64,000 nt of DNA from Ophioderma brevispina (GCA_023653785.1 JAMKCH010078729.1:1-64000), one strand, 5' to 3'; positions 10,690 to 24,324 are shown, counted from the stretch's first letter. The notes: a model not told the origin generated them from the sequence alone. Program-made: numbers and translations.

Positions 10690-11230
10690 GTAATATGATC
10701 TCTCAGATTATGATGCACTCAAAAGTACATCGAAACATCGTGTTTGTGTATAAATAGGTGTTTGCGTACATCGGGATTTGTATAGAAACTAGCAACAAAG
10801 GCAAAGCTTGTCAGATCAACAAGTTTCGACTTGCTCTATCTGAAACTACCGAGTGGTATGTAAGCGGACAAAATGAACATGGAAATTGAATTACAGCCTT
10901 GAAACAGTTAAAAAGACATCGAAAAGTAAGGAATGGGTTCAATGGCATTTATCAAAGAGGAATAGGCGATAACTTTGGTTTACATCAGGAAGACAAAACT
11001 TAACAGGGTAGGTTGTAAACAAGTGTTAAGTGACGGCAAGTCTTCAAAATTTTGATCCAGTGCTGGCAATGGCTCCAAACTTTTGACGATGATTACATGG
11101 TTGCAACTGTGTAAAGCCTTACGTAGCTATCACGTGATGACCAAGGGAAATGAAAACTGCAAAGAGAAAAAGCCCTCAAGTGTGTCTTGCTATCAATAAT
11201 TCATTCTCATTAGTGTACAGTTGGCCTTTC
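10690..11230. other. Non-coding stretch
   Basis: No recognised coding, RNA or repeat structure. Confidence 0.5.
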
Positions 11231-11384
11231 ATTTAATACCTGAAAGTTGATTTGATCAAACACGCATGACTAGTAGTGAGATTGATTTGGACCCAGAATC
11301 TAAGCCCATTCTTCACATTTACAGTTAATTGAACTTTTTGATGATATTTTACTCGCAGAGAAGGGTCTTCCTGTAGCTCTAAAT

Positions 11385-11515
11385 GTGCAGCAACCCTCTG
11401 GCCGAGGGGCTGGCCCCCCACCGGCGGTGTGTTGACCACAAACGGGTTGTTGCACCTGGAAACCCAGCCGTTAGGGGGCGATACTCCGGTCGCTTCGCTC
11501 CCTATGTTCGCATTT
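11385..11515 (+). repeat. GC-rich dispersed repeat family E, copy 1
   Basis: GAGGGGCTGGCCCCCCACCG, then a CCGTTAGGGGGC block and CGGTCGCTTCGCTCCCTATG, run in the same order and orientation as the copy at 35185-35315. The GGGGGCT.TGCCCCC and GCTTCGCTC words are typical of high-copy invertebrate repeats. The 103-residue minus-strand frame over it (11233-11544) has no domain. Confidence 0.6.
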
Positions 11516-11649
11516 TCTGATTTTTTTCTAACTCCCATTGGCATCTCTCTGCCGGTAGGGGGCTCATTCTCGGTGGTTTATGTGGAATTGAGGTTTCTCG
11601 ATCCATATCGTTCCTTCATGGTTTTATTTGGGTAATCGGTTTCCTTTGT

Positions 11650-11762
11650 TCTGGTATTATGATTCTCTGATTGTGCTGAGCGCCTTCATGGTGCCGAACA
11701 GCGCCTTGAGCAGTTACGTGGAATGTTGCCGTTAAAAATACAAATTATTATTATTATTAGTA
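11650..11762 (+). mobile_element. LINE/SINE-type 3' tail with ATT microsatellite
   Basis: GTGCTGAGCGCCTTCATGG and CAGCGCCTTGAGCAG precede a run of TTATTATTATTATTAG at about 11746-11761. A terminal (ATT)n after a GAGCGCCT hairpin is the usual 3' end of L2/CR1-type LINEs and the SINEs that borrow their tails. Where the body starts cannot be defined; it may run back into the GC-rich repeat upstream. Confidence 0.5.
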
Positions 11763-11769
11763 ACCAAAA

Positions 11770-13640
11770 CCCAACTCAACCCTACCTGACCTGAGCCATT
11801 TTTTAACAAGGGGCGGTAGGGTAGTTTACCATCCCCTTGAAATTTTCCTTATTGAATTTCGATTCTTACAAATTTGATACCACAGAATAGCAGAGTGTTT
11901 CTTCCATATGGTATAAAAAATAAGTAAAACATTCCCACTTCTGCATGAAGTTAGCGAAAGGAAGGAAAATCCGGGATATAGGGTGGAAAATTGAACCAGA
12001 ATTTTTTGTTTTGTAACTTTATTTATGGCTTCTTGTTATGATTGAAGATTTAGTATGGTTCACTCTCTGCTTTAACCAATGTCTGTTCATTTCTTGACGC
12101 ATTACTCCAGTGTAGTCCCCTTTTGGTTTACAGGCTCAGATCAGGGCATTCAATAAAACTATGAAAACTTAAGAGTTTGTACTAATAATATTCACTTTAA
12201 AAAATTGAAATTGCAGTATGAATTGGTGATTTTTAAAAATGTATAACAATATTTAATGACCTGTTTAATGGGGAAAACAAGATTAGTGGAACAATTATAC
12301 TGCTCTCTGTTGGGCCCTCTGACCATGGTTTACAATATTTTTCTAGCACCAAACCAATTAAACTTTAAATATTCCTTAAAATTACACTTGGTAGCCTCTA
12401 AAAAATATTAGAATTTCAGCCTTATCGATGCCGTGAGTTGTAGTTTGTGGTTTTTAACAATAGAAACCTAGAACGTGACTTGTATGCAGTTTTTAGCCCA
12501 GTATTGGACTACCATTTTTCCATGTGTGAATTTGCTAACTGAGAAGATAGGGATCCGTAGTTAAAGTGATATTTTTGAAAAGAGGTAGTAAAAATATAAC
12601 TAGGATGGGTGTTTTGCATCCACATTAATGAATGTTAGTGTAGCACAGAAGGTTCAGCGGTAAAGAAGGAAGTACTTTCAGTAATCTTAAACCGGATGCA
12701 ACAAAGAGCTATTAAATAAAATCTTTTGAATTATACCAATGTAGTGATGTTACTTTCATTGCTAGATCCCATATGTGAGGCTAACTGAACTTTAGAGAGG
12801 AACGTAGGATTTTAAACATCTTTTTATGACTAAAACAATGCCTTAAGTCATAACAATAACCCAAGGAATCATTCAAAGAGCGATGATGGAAAATGAGTTC
12901 AATGTATATGTGTAGTGTTAGGGTACATTATAGTATCCATTCTAGCATTCTTTCTGTAGGTAAGCTCAATAGTACATGTGCTCACCTACAAACCTATGGA
13001 CGTCCTGGCAAATTTGAGGTGTTAGCATCAGAAGTGGTAGTAAAAGGCTTTAGTGCAAATACCATGCAGAGGCGCACCACTGTAACCCAGGGGTATGCAA
13101 CTAACCCGTGTATTGGCATCGCATGCCAAGAGGGTCAAGTCTTTCAAAGACACATGCTGTATATTTTGGGCTGGTCGGTGGACTGAACACTGGGGCCAAA
13201 ACATGTATCAATGATGGGATGGATTTGAGTCAGCAGGGTGCCAGTTGAGACACGCATAGTGCAAAGGAAAGAGTCCTGATGTGCAAATCAATGTAAATGA
13301 CCACAAACATAATGAGGCTTTGTATATAACACTAGTGCTCTTCAGAAAATGGGACATGAATCTGAAAGGAATCATCAAACGCCTGAGCAAAGATTCAAAG
13401 CAAGTTGAATGCCTCGAGGTTCTACAGCCTTTCTTACAGTATCTCTGATTGGTCATACATGATATGGCATGATACAACCTCTGAGTAACCATCAAAATAG
13501 ACTTCTCTAATGCTGTATGTAGCTTTCTTACAGTTTGTTTTATGTTTGGTTAACTATATACCACTATCATACCAATCCAAACTGGCCAAAAAATGTAGGG
13601 AATGAAAAATTTCTTGTTTTGGACCAATAACTGGTTGTTT
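11770..13640. other. Non-coding stretch
   Basis: AT-rich DNA. The open frames at 12893-13186 (plus) and 13208-13495 (minus) have no domain signatures or plausible splice structure that I can defend. Confidence 0.5.
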
Positions 13641-13648
13641 GCTATCAA

Positions 13649-14128
13649 CAAGTCATTGGTAACGGGGCTTTGTGGGGGGGTGTCAGGATTTTGTTCAGCT
13701 AGTGGTGCTGATCGGCAGGCCGCGTTGTATCCACGATACGGACACTCCGAACATGGCCCGCTATTTGACGCGGGGGCGGATGGGAACATTCAGGGGTTTA
13801 CACCCACTCTTATTCGACACTGATGCCGATGTACATGTACAAGTTGTGACTCCTTGTACCGGGAACCGACGGCTGAACGTGCCCTTCCGAAGGACGGGAT
13901 GCTTTGCATGATCCATTTGCCCAATTCCAAGTGAACCATGGAGGGAGAGCGGTATTGTATTTAATCAATAGCTGGTGGTATACAGAGTCAATCCAGAATG
14001 ATAGTACCAGAATAAAAATAAACCCAGCAACGTGCCACGACCCCACCGGGAATCGCACCCCCCGGGAATTGTGATGGGTAATTTGCGCCGAGGCAAGCAC
14101 CCAACCGTAGGCCACGCTCTCCCACAAA
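13649..14128 (-). mobile_element. tRNA-derived SINE, family A, copy 1 (~480 bp)
   Basis: Read on the minus strand from 14128, it starts GGGAGAGCGTGGCCTACGG (A-box region), reaches GTGCGATTCCCGGTGGGG (B-box region), and continues through TTCACTTGGAATTGGGCAAA, GCATCCCGTCCTTCGGA and CCGTCGGTTCCCGGTACA to end near ACCAATGACTTG. Every block recurs in order, on the opposite strand, at 37840-38398. The tRNA-like head plus a long unrelated body and two dispersed copies identify a SINE. The body is unusually long, 400 bp beyond the head. Small open frames over it on both strands are shadows. Confidence 0.8.
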
Positions 14129-14129
14129 A

Positions 14130-15795
14130 CTGGGCAATATTAGTACAAGTTTAATTTTTTTCTTGAATAATTTTGCCTCCACAACTTTTAACTAATATTC
14201 AAAAATATTCTACCTGAGCTCAAAACAGCCAGAAAGAGTTTGACTGTGTACGTACCTAAAAATATATGTGTATGTAATGGTAGAAGAGGTATTAACCGAG
14301 GCAGGGAAGTTGTATTAATAATAATAGGCAACTAGCATGCAAAATAGTATTCTAATGGGTGGTCGACCTTGTGTGGCTGCCTATTAGGCATTAAGCACCC
14401 CCCCCAACGCATTAAGGCATTTACAACTGAAGAGATGATTTATGGGATGGTGTGTTATTTAGATTAATGTGAAAAGAAATAAAAAGTAGGATTTACGAGA
14501 GTAAAATGGCCGAAAAACTGTAGGATAGTTTGCACAGCAGTTAACACTCACATGTTGTTTTGAAAGTGATGTGGCTTGACTCAATTCAAGAAGCTTAAAC
14601 TTGGGGATTCACTAAAACCACCGGAAACAAGTCAAGATAAAAGGTGTATGCACATCAAAGAAATGCAATTGTCAGTTGGGATTATACATGGTTTTCTCTC
14701 TGGCTCGATCAACAATCCCAGAGGGTCAAACAGGACAGTGTGCTCTGCACCAACTTTTGGATGGACATTTTGAAGTTGTTGTATTTTGTATACGCAATGT
14801 GTAACAGACTAAATAAAACAATGAGATGAGATTCCTGCTTCAGGTAGGATCATAGGAGTATTTTTGGATACAACGGTCTTCTTTTACAGATAAAAATTAC
14901 CATTAAAATCTCAATTCAATTTAGTCCAAACTTGATTGTACGGATTGAAACTTTCCTCCCACATATTTGTGCAGGTTGTTTAGAGGACAGTGCTATTTGT
15001 TTTAGGTTTATTTATTTTTAAAAATTCCCTTAATTTGTTCATAAATAATTTCCCTGCTAATGGAAGGGTGCTTTTAAACTGGAACTCCGGATAGTGTATA
15101 TACAAAATACCTAAATTCTCAAGTTGGATTTTTTAAAGTCAAGTGTTTATTTTTTAGAAAAATGATTTTAGGGAAAAATAATTTAGGGGGAAAATTAAAA
15201 AACCCCGTAATTTCAAATGAAACACTCAATCGGCAAAAAATCTAACGTGAGAATTTTCTAAATTTGATTTCCTTTCATTATGACACCTTATTCATCACCA
15301 GGAGTTGTTAGTTCCTTTCTACCACGAAAAAATTCTGAAAAAGTGGAAACTTGAGTATTTCTAGGAATACTCAGCCAAAAAAGGTGTTGTTGCGACACCG
15401 GTCTTTGTTTTGATGACAGACAGAAAAATAAAAATTTATCGGATATTGATATTTCTCTAACCATAAAAAAACAAAACCCAATCTTATAACTCATCAATTA
15501 CTGAGAAAGAAATGAAATAAAATGTGTAGTTTTTCACCAAAATTGCCCCATTTTGGTCATTTGCTATACTGCCAAAAATTCAGTCCCTGTGCAAGTCTAT
15601 GGGGAATTTGAAAAACACATTAGGAGGACCGATCTACAAAAAATGCATTTTATGGAGAAAAAATTAAAATTGGCAAGCATGTTTCTTGCACACCAATACC
15701 AAAATGTCATGGATTACAAGATCTGGGCAGAAGGCGTAGCCGATGATCCAACCCTTAAACAACAAGCCACCTCCACAAGGTGCAGGTGAACGGCC
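14130..15795. other. Non-coding stretch
   Basis: AT-rich DNA with short homopolymers and a C-run at 14398-14405. No recognised genes or relics. Confidence 0.5.
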
Positions 15796-15802
15796 ACAGG
15801 GC

Positions 15803-17579
15803 TGTATTCTCAAAGGGAGTCAATGTTAGACCTTGGTTTAAACCGGGTTAGTCCTACCTGAGTGACCTTGTTCCTTTCAACATACTCTGAAGTTGTTGAA
15901 AAAATAATGGTGAGAAAATTCCTCATGGATGGAGCCAATCAGGCCCATCCATGAGAATGTTATCAACCTGTTGCAGCAAACCTTAAGAGTATTTTGAAAA
16001 AAACAGTCCCACTCCTGTATAGGCGCAGCACCAACCATTTTAGGAGAGTGATAACCGGGGCCGGAATAATAACATTTGTCATCATAGCTAAAATGACCGT
16101 AGGGATGTAGAGTTCATGAAACAGGTGATGAGCAAAAATTATATTAAAAGGTGGATGGCAATTTTGCATACGAGACCATTTTCCAAAATTGTAAGCCTCT
16201 TAAAGCCAAATAACACCTAAGAAGGACCATAATTTTGAGTAAAAATAATGTTTCTGGGTCAAGGAGTCAATATAAAACTAAAACTTCCCAAAACTATAAA
16301 CTGTTGCATGTGCCGCTATTTCCAAGATGGCTGACATTTATTGGCACAAACCTTATATTTCTTATTATATAGCCTATGAAGATTATTGTGGGTCAAATTA
16401 AAAAAAAAATTGTGTCAAGGAGTTCATAAAACTATTAAAAACTGTCAGGTAAATATAAAAAAGTAATGAAGTTTCATAAGTCACTCTTTTCCCAAACAGG
16501 TCAACATAAGGAAAAAGGCAAAATCCTTTATACCTATGATATCCAGCACCTAGGATGACGATTTTGGTGACAAAGTGGATGTTTATAGGTCAAGGATTTT
16601 CAACAGCCATATTCTCAAAACTGTCAGAAGAGTCGTGAGTCATGTTATTCATGGAGTACCAGTGACACCCAAAATGGACACCTTGAATACTCTATATGTA
16701 TTCAACCAAAAACATATATCTGGAATGCATGGGAATGTTGATATTTAGGCCTGTATTATTTTAATAGAAATCATTATTTGGTTGTTTCAGATATGTCACG
16801 AGTTAAAATGGACCGAATTCGAACATTAAATGGTCATTGGTCACGTGCACCCTATTAGTAGTCAATGTTTTGGGGTGTAGGTCATCGGGGGCATAAATGC
16901 GCAGGTAGGAAGTACTAAGGAGGAGGTTACGAGGATTCTGTGTGGTATTAATGTTCAAGCATCTGGGGTAATATATTTGACCATTTGCGCATTAGCATGG
17001 ACATGCAAGTAAGTTCAAACACTCTTGGGTACTGTATTTAAATATTGAGCTATTTGGAAAAAAAGTGGACAAATGCAAAAATAACACCTTTATATTCATC
17101 CTACAGTTTTAGAATAGTCTTATTAAACTCCTTTGACCCGGAAAAAACTATTTTGACACAAAATCATCTTCTGTCGGTTATATAATAAGAAGTATGCGCG
17201 TTTTGACGAGATGTAGGCCATCTGATAAAATAGCCATGTATATAATTTTCCTGACTCAGACATTCTGACAATTGTATACTGACCCTCTTGACCAGACAAC
17301 ATACATTCCGACACTAAAACACCATAGTGTGGGCTATTACCTTTAAATGGCGGCATTTTTGCAAAATGTGTTTATTGCAAATTGCCATTTACTTTTATTT
17401 GTCATCACATGTTCAGTGAAACTACACAAACCACAATGATCAATTTTACTATGGTTGCAAATGTTATTATTCCGCCCTGGTTGGTAGAAATCTACGCCCT
17501 TTCACCTGATGCGGCAGCACTAGTAGGACTAACCCTGGTTTAAACCCCAATGCTAACTCAGACTCCCTGTGAGAATACC
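15803..17579. mobile_element. Candidate non-autonomous element with ~58-bp inverted ends
   Basis: The left end at 15803-15860 (TGTATTCTCAAAGGGAGTCA, then TTGGTTTAAACCGGGTTAGT) is the imperfect inverted complement of 17522-17579 (TAGGACTAACCCTGGTTTAA through GACTCCCTGTGAGAATACCA). The 1.66-kb interior has no transposase relic that I can see. Either it is one long non-autonomous DNA element, or two copies of a shorter repeat lie in opposite orientation. A target duplication is not evident. Confidence 0.5.
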
Positions 17580-18119
17580 AGCTACAGAGATCTAGGACTG
17601 AGTAACATTTTCTTTAGAATTAGACAAGGTCGTAATCCATCTTTTTAAATTTTTATGCTTGGGACTAAACCAAATCCAAATATACAAAATACTACTATGC
17701 ACTGGAAATGCACTAGTCCCACGTGATGTGATTGTATCTTCAAGAGAAGACACAATAAAAGCAGGAAATGCCGGTAGGTGTCAATCGTGACAAAGTCACT
17801 GACAACCACAAAATGATTATGAGAAGATTTTGTCGATTTAGAGGGTGACCCCATTTTATCTCGAAGACCTGAGTTTGACACCAGAGAGTGTAGGTTTGAA
17901 AACCAATCCAAAGCATTGCAATTTATACCTATACCGTTAATATACAAAATACAGTCCGTCTAGGGAAAAAGGTGTGCAAGAAGTTTACAAACTACAAGAC
18001 ATTTCATGATCGTGCTAAAAATTACGTAATACAATGCTTTGTGGACTAAAATAAGTGTAAATGTCAGGGTTTTATGGTGTTCAGAATAGCATTTTTGTGG
18101 GATAACAGGACCTTATTGA

Positions 18120-18690
18120 GGTTAAATTTCCCCTAATGTGCATTGTGGATGGACTCAATACACCCTCTGGATGACCCTATATCTGTAGACTCTGTATGCG
18201 CCATCTTTGACAATTATGTGACCATAAGTTGAATGTCACAAATTTGTGCGGAGTGGAAAGACCCCATTGACCCCTAAATAATCTTGAATTCCAGATATTT
18301 GAGAGGGTAGACGTTTCAATAGAAGTCTCATTGATGCAAATGATGGTATTGCCATTCATTCCGCCAAGCACTTTGAGGACCCTCATATTCCCTGGCACTT
18401 GTCAATACAGTGACCAAATTACCATAGCTAGCCACATCAAAAACGGTTTGAGAAGGTTTAGATGTTCAGGGAGTTTTACTCTATTTGACCCCTGATTAAC
18501 CTTTGACCACTGGGATAAACATCTGACTCCGAACAACCGTCAATCCTAAATCTTAAAGACCCTTTATCCTCTAGGTCTTGACAATCACTATGAACCTAAT
18601 GCATAAAAGCATATCAAAACTTGTAGGAGAGAGAAGCATTTCATTGGAAATCACATTTTGCCCTGAGGGGACTCCAACCTAACAAATTCT
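18120..18690. repeat. Degenerate tandem array, ~180-205-bp units
   Basis: GACCCT-TAT-C-CT followed by a CTTGACAAT-type word recurs near 18173, 18378 and 18559. Each unit also has a TTTGACCCCT-type word and an AGAAG-T-TCATTG/CATTTCATTG word. Divergence is high. It is non-coding. Confidence 0.45.
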
Positions 18691-18699
18691 TTTGACCCC

Positions 18700-21110
18700 A
18701 AGATCTCTAGATGAAGAAGTGGTGTGTGAGTAACTCTTCTGAGGAAGTTTTTAAAATGTAGTGAAGGTCTTGGCATAGTAGTCAGGTGGAAGTTTGCGCA
18801 CATAGCCTGAAGGGGGGAAATGGTAACAGGACTTTTTCTTCGATAGATTTTAGTGTTATTAGGACCATAGCCAAATATTTTTTTTAGAGGGTGTGCAAAA
18901 TTGTTGAGTGCATTTTGAAAATCCAATATGGCTGCTTCATGTCCAAAAATCAATAAAAAATCCTTCAAGCATTTCTGATTGATACAAATTTTTGCCGGTA
19001 CCCCGATATTTGTAAGCACGAAGGAAAGTGTTAGTAATGTAGTTTGGTCTTACATTGCCACAAAATCTAATATGGCTGCTCAAAAGTCAAATATGCACTA
19101 CACTCAATACCCATAAAAATGATTCTTAAATCGTTTCAGTTAACTATTGATGATATACAGAATGCAGCCAAAACACCTAAAATCATGTTCGTGGCAGGTG
19201 TTCAAAAATCTGTTACAATTGGACACACTCTGCAGTATTCTTTTGCACCACTAGAATGGCATTTTGGACACATCCGGACACATCAAATTGTCTCGCCATT
19301 TTGCAGTATAGCGGCTTGATTCTAGTTTCTATATTGCTTTATTGCTTACACTTATGAAATATATGTATTTGATCACTAGAAACCTTTATTTTTTTTTTTA
19401 ACTTTTTCATTTTATGGTTATTTTTATGAAAATGATTTTATGTATAGTCATTATAGATATTGAAAACCGATATCATATCTTTATTATATGTAGTTACATC
19501 CACCAATTTTATTATGAAAGTGTAAATTAAGGTATAGGATAAGTCTTTTGACCATTTTGACATCCTTGCTCTGGCATATTTTGTCGTTAACATGCAAAAA
19601 TGTAAGACGGGGGCCAATATGGCACCTTTTACCTTCTTTAAAACCTTTAAATTTAATTTTGTAACTTGAAATTTTCACGTTGCACCTTTAACTCACTGCA
19701 AATTATTATTAAAGAGTGAATTACAGTGTATGAAATGCATGGTCTTTGAACATTACAACCGTATCTCTGGCATTTTTGTTTTGACAACCGCTTAAAATTC
19801 AAATATTTGGCCATATATTATGAATAATGGCAATTTGTAGGTTTTAAAGAGATCTTTAAGAAGGGCATCAGATTGGCTGCCATCGTGATTGGTAAGCATT
19901 AATACCTTGAAATTGTCATATATGAGTTCCGTACTTGGTATAGACGCCCATAATTAATGGCCTCTATCACAAACTTTGTGAGTTATGGTCATTGAATGAT
20001 TTTCGGGGCATATTGTATGTCGGGGTGGCATATTGGATTATTAATTGTATGTGATCAATCCAATCAGAACCCATCGAGTAGATTCCTCGTGATTTAAAAC
20101 TGGAATAAAACAAATTATGGCCATTTGAAGGATTCAGAGTGGGTAGTGGCCATTTGATTTTCAGAAATGCTACTGCACAAAATTTTGCAACCCTCGCCCT
20201 CCAAAAATTATTGGCTTAGTGCCTCTAAAAAAAAATCGATCGATAGAAACGTCTGTACTAGGTTTTTTGCATTCATTTCCACCCTCGCCCCAATGTCCTC
20301 CTGACTATAGTAAATTTGTTGCCAGTCGACTTAGTCAAGGATGCACGACCAGACATAAACCAGCAATGTTAAGTGGTATTTTCCCCTTGAGAAGAATCAT
20401 TTATTGAAAAGATAATACATGTACTTCTACTCCAGATACCTACGATACAGACGTATTGGTGGGGTCAAGCTCAATTGCACATTACATAAAACACTGTCTA
20501 AAACTATGTTGAACATAGTATAACACATATGGCCACACCTAACTTTTACTCTGAAGTACATTCTTAAGTCTGTGTATTGTTTTTGGAAAGAATTAGGTTT
20601 AAGTAAGGATTAGGCCCGTTCTAAGCCTAAGGTGACACAGAGTTTTAAACGTTTACCATAAAGCTGTGGTGTAATTGTTACTGCTCCAATTCCTGGAAGA
20701 ATCATTATAAACAAAATCAGATACTGGTATAATCCATATTCCGCCATCTTTTGTGGTTTAGATGAGGGACCCAAATTGTGCATTATACGTGATCTGGATT
20801 TAATGCCTAGCTATTTTAAAATACTAAGTAACCTTTTTATTGTGACCCTAATTGAGGAATAAAAAAAGTAAACAAGTCATGAAGTTGTTAACGTGAGCTT
20901 CATTGTCCTAACCCCCCAACCCTCATTTTTGTTCCACCTGCATTAAGACAGGAAGACACATAAGGATCCCTTTGTCCACTGTTGTTGTATTCCGGGGGTT
21001 GGTGTAGTCCGTGTTTGACAGTTTTGGTTGTAAAAAATGGTTAACATTTGCCTGTAAATTAATACTATCAATGGATTTAACCAAACTTGAGTCATAGGTG
21101 CAAAGTGGGA
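18700..21110. other. Non-coding stretch
   Basis: The 122-residue minus-strand frame at 18651-19019 and the smaller ones after it show no domain. ATATGGCTGC occurs at 18928 and 19071, a hint of an older repeat. Nothing else is recognised. Confidence 0.45.
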
Positions 21111-21119
21111 TCCCACATT

Positions 21120-21735
21120 TATTGATGAGGTCAAAGGTCAAATACCAATGTTCAAAGTTCTGTTGAGGTCAGATGTAAGATATGCGAAAATGTAGAATTG
21201 ACCTGATTGAAATTAAACTTAAAGTTCAAGTTGGAACCACTTGGTTTTATGGATAAACATGCAAACCCTCATTTGTTTGTGGTCAAAGGTCACATGGTAG
21301 GTTAAAGTGATCCATGTTAGCCAAAGTCAATTCATATGAGATCTATTGGGTTTTTTGTTGTCGTCTGCAAGAATCGTCTGGCGTATGTCTTGTCTGTGTG
21401 TGTGGTCTGTGGTCAAATATGTTATCCCTTAATATAATTGCATGCCGTTAATTCAAGGTTGGGTTTTTATGGTGATGTAAGCTGGTGGAAAGGAGGGGGT
21501 GGGGTAGGGTGACATGTTTGGTGACCTCATGTATCCTTGGTGACCTCATTGTGATCTTGGCCAGTCAAAATGTGAACCCTTAATATATGCATGCCGTAGG
21601 AGTTTTCCCAATAAGTGCTACAATTATGTAACTTGGTGAAAGGAGTTGGTGGGTGACAATGTTGGTGACCTCATGTGACCAAGGTGACCTCGTGTACCTT
21701 TGCCCAATCACAAAACGTGACGGCAGACGACACTC
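21120..21735 (+). repeat. GGTCA-rich minisatellite element with two ~170-bp units
   Basis: It opens with AGGTCAAAGGTCA at 21128-21140 and TTGACCTGATTGAAATT words like those at 28.9-29.1 kb. From 21390 come two tandem units with CTTAATATA(A)TTGCATGCCG, TGGTG(G)AAAGGAG, TGACA(T)GTT(T)GGTGACCTCA and TGACCTC words, about 170 bp apart. The outer words match the single-unit copy at 9990-10245. It ends near CACAAAACGTGACGG. It is non-coding; a non-autonomous element carrying internal tandem repeats is the most likely origin. Confidence 0.65.
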
Positions 21736-21888
21736 TTTTTATGGGTTCGCGTTGATATCTTTGATTCCGATGGTTTCTTTTGATATTAACAAGTAAATTT
21801 TGTATTTTCTGTATTCGTCCAAATTTTCTTCTGTCAAAAGTAGATCAATTGGCTTGTAAGATGACACATACTATACTGGGGCCAACGG

Positions 21889-21958
21889 TCAAATATAAAA
21901 ATCTCAACTTTTTGAGGTAAGTCGGTGGACAAGGTTGTGGATCATGAAAACAACACCT
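21889..21958 (+). repeat. Dispersed repeat, copy 2 (partner at 3648-3718)
   Basis: It shares TATAAAAATCTCAA, TTTGAGGTAAGTCGG and TTGTGGATCATGAAA with the copy at 3.65 kb in the same orientation. Confidence 0.6.
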
Positions 21959-21959
21959 T

Positions 21960-24320
21960 TAATTTTTTGAAAACGAAGCACAAGAAGCCTTATTTTGCAC
22001 CATTTCTAACAATAACAAGCATAAAATTTTCCAGCTTATCCACAGTCAAACTAAGCATTAATATCACTATAATATTATCGATTTAGTGACCATATCCTAC
22101 CCCTAGTATCTCTTTATTTGTGAGCCACCAGCATACCTAGAAGACCATTGTCCATGCTGGCGGATGGAATGCTGCATCTTCTCATCACCAAAAAGTTCAA
22201 CCTTTCTTCTCCAACAAAAGGCAGTAGCCGATTTATATGAAACTTGTTGTGGTGGACACATGTATGTTGTCTGTCATCACAACCACTGTGCATATTGAGT
22301 CCTTTTTTTCATATGTTGTTGTGATTGGCCATAGCAAAGGCACTTTGCTCATAGTCTCTGAATATAGTGAATGCCTCCACTAGTATGCCAATACTAGTTG
22401 ATAAGGAATGATTGCCATTTGGCATATTTCAATACATTGTTTGCAATAACTAAGGAATCTTCACAAACACATAATCTTGGCGCCTGTGAATTCTTGGGTC
22501 AATTACAACAAAAGGTCTTTGCCCGGATAAAGGCCTATGTAGGAAGAAAAAATGTGTATTATTAATTCCACTTAGTAAATGTTGGATAGAAATGGGTTCA
22601 TACACTAAGGTAATTGTAGGTTTAGTTGAACAACCTATTTGTCACTTCTCTTCCCCTTTTTCATGATTCACATTTGATTGTGTTTCTTGGAACATTTATG
22701 TCAACTTTTGCAAGTTCTGTCATTTTCTCTACTCAGTGACCTGTTAATGTTTCACAGGAATTTCATGAGGACAAATAAGCAATTCACAAATACCTGGAGT
22801 CTATCTAGAAAGTGGGAGTATTGTTTCATTGTTTTAGAAGTCGGTATCTAATAATGAATCTCTTCCATCTTGTCACACTCAGCTGTTAATAATGTATTTA
22901 TTCCAGTGATTGCTTTCAAATATTCTCTAATTTTATTTGTACTCAATGACCTGTTAAGTACACAGATTCCGGGAAGTCTAGAATAGTAGAAGCGATTTTC
23001 ATTGTTATCATTCTTTAATAATATCTGTCATATCACACCAATCTCATCTCATAATAAATATACATATATTTATGAGTTATTTTAACAAATTTTATCCCCG
23101 GTGAAGATTGTAAGCCAGTAGATCGACCTTTCATGCGTGACCACTGTGTCCACATTTGGTCCAGGCTGACTCCATTTTGTTTACATTCTCAGCGAAGATT
23201 GGAGGATGATTTGCAATATGTCCGAAGAAATTAAGTAAACAAGGCGGATTGTTTGAATTCTCTTAGAGTTAATATGTCATTTATTTGACCCGGTGTTCAA
23301 TTGACTTCTTAGGAAAGGTTATGCAATTCATGACTGGGAAAGAAAAGAGAATTGAGATTCAAGTTTGATGGATTTTAAATTTCTATAGAAGTTAAGAGTT
23401 TGAAAATGGTTACTTTGGGATATTGGTGTGTATTTTTTTCTTAAAAATAAGGTTCTTGTTTTGTTTTAAATTAATTAATATGTAGTCTTGGCACATCTGA
23501 TTGGGGAAGGAAATATAGGTTGCAGTCTTTTGAAAAATGAAGAGCAGTTCCTGGTTAAAGGTTCTGTGAGATTGTTAGCTTTGTTCCCATGGCTTGCCCT
23601 GTCAGCCTTAAGCTTTTGAAAGCTTTCATGTAATAGCCTATATAAGTGGCAGTTTATTTATTTGGCTGAATTTTGTTCTTTAGAGATTTTGAAAGTAATC
23701 TGTAAAAAATGAACATTTTCCCAACTGTCTTCAATCTCTATAATATTTCAGCCACTTAAAGCTCTGTAAATTAAAGACTTCCTATCTGTGGACAGCAGCT
23801 CAAGAAATCATCATGTCTCTCTGTTCAATAGTTTGTTAGCTACAAATGCTCAGTCTAAAAGAGATTCTCCACAGTACAGAATCTATATTTGGTGGAGTCG
23901 ACAAAGATGGCTGCTATGCTTAACCCACATCATATGTACAGCCGGCTTGTTATTTTGGATAGCGGTTGCCATGGGATGATAATTTGCTCAGTCTCCAAGA
24001 ATTTCTTCACAAATTTCTTCACCATTCAAAATCCAAGTCCATCAGTAGCCAGCAAAGATACTGCTATTTTAACCCACATTGCATTTACTGCAAATGGATG
24101 TAGCATTTGCTGGATTGAGCAGTGCAAGCTGAGTGGTGTTATCACAGGAATCTGCAAAAATCTTGCTAAAATCACTTGACCTAGGTTTTAGCAGTAATCC
24201 CAGTTTAGCTGACAAAGGCTGTAAAAAGACCTGCTCATGAAGCATCAGGTATAAAAGTTAAACCCTAACATACTTTCAATTGCTCCATCATGTGTAATAC
24301 CTGATATATGCATCATTTTC
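21960..24320. other. Non-coding stretch
   Basis: AT-rich DNA. Overlapping plus-strand open frames at 23788-24179 have a more balanced composition than their surroundings but no domain, so an exon cannot be supported. Confidence 0.45.
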
Positions 24321-24324
24321 ATGT

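Noticed and set aside
12893..13186. 97-residue plus-strand frame as a gene
   Set aside because: No motif and no neighbouring exon evidence.
18651..19019. 122-residue minus-strand frame as an exon
   Set aside because: No recognised motif and compositionally like flanking non-coding DNA.
23788..24179. Possible exon from two overlapping plus-strand frames
   Set aside because: No domain, no convincing splice sites, and frames of this length are expected by chance.
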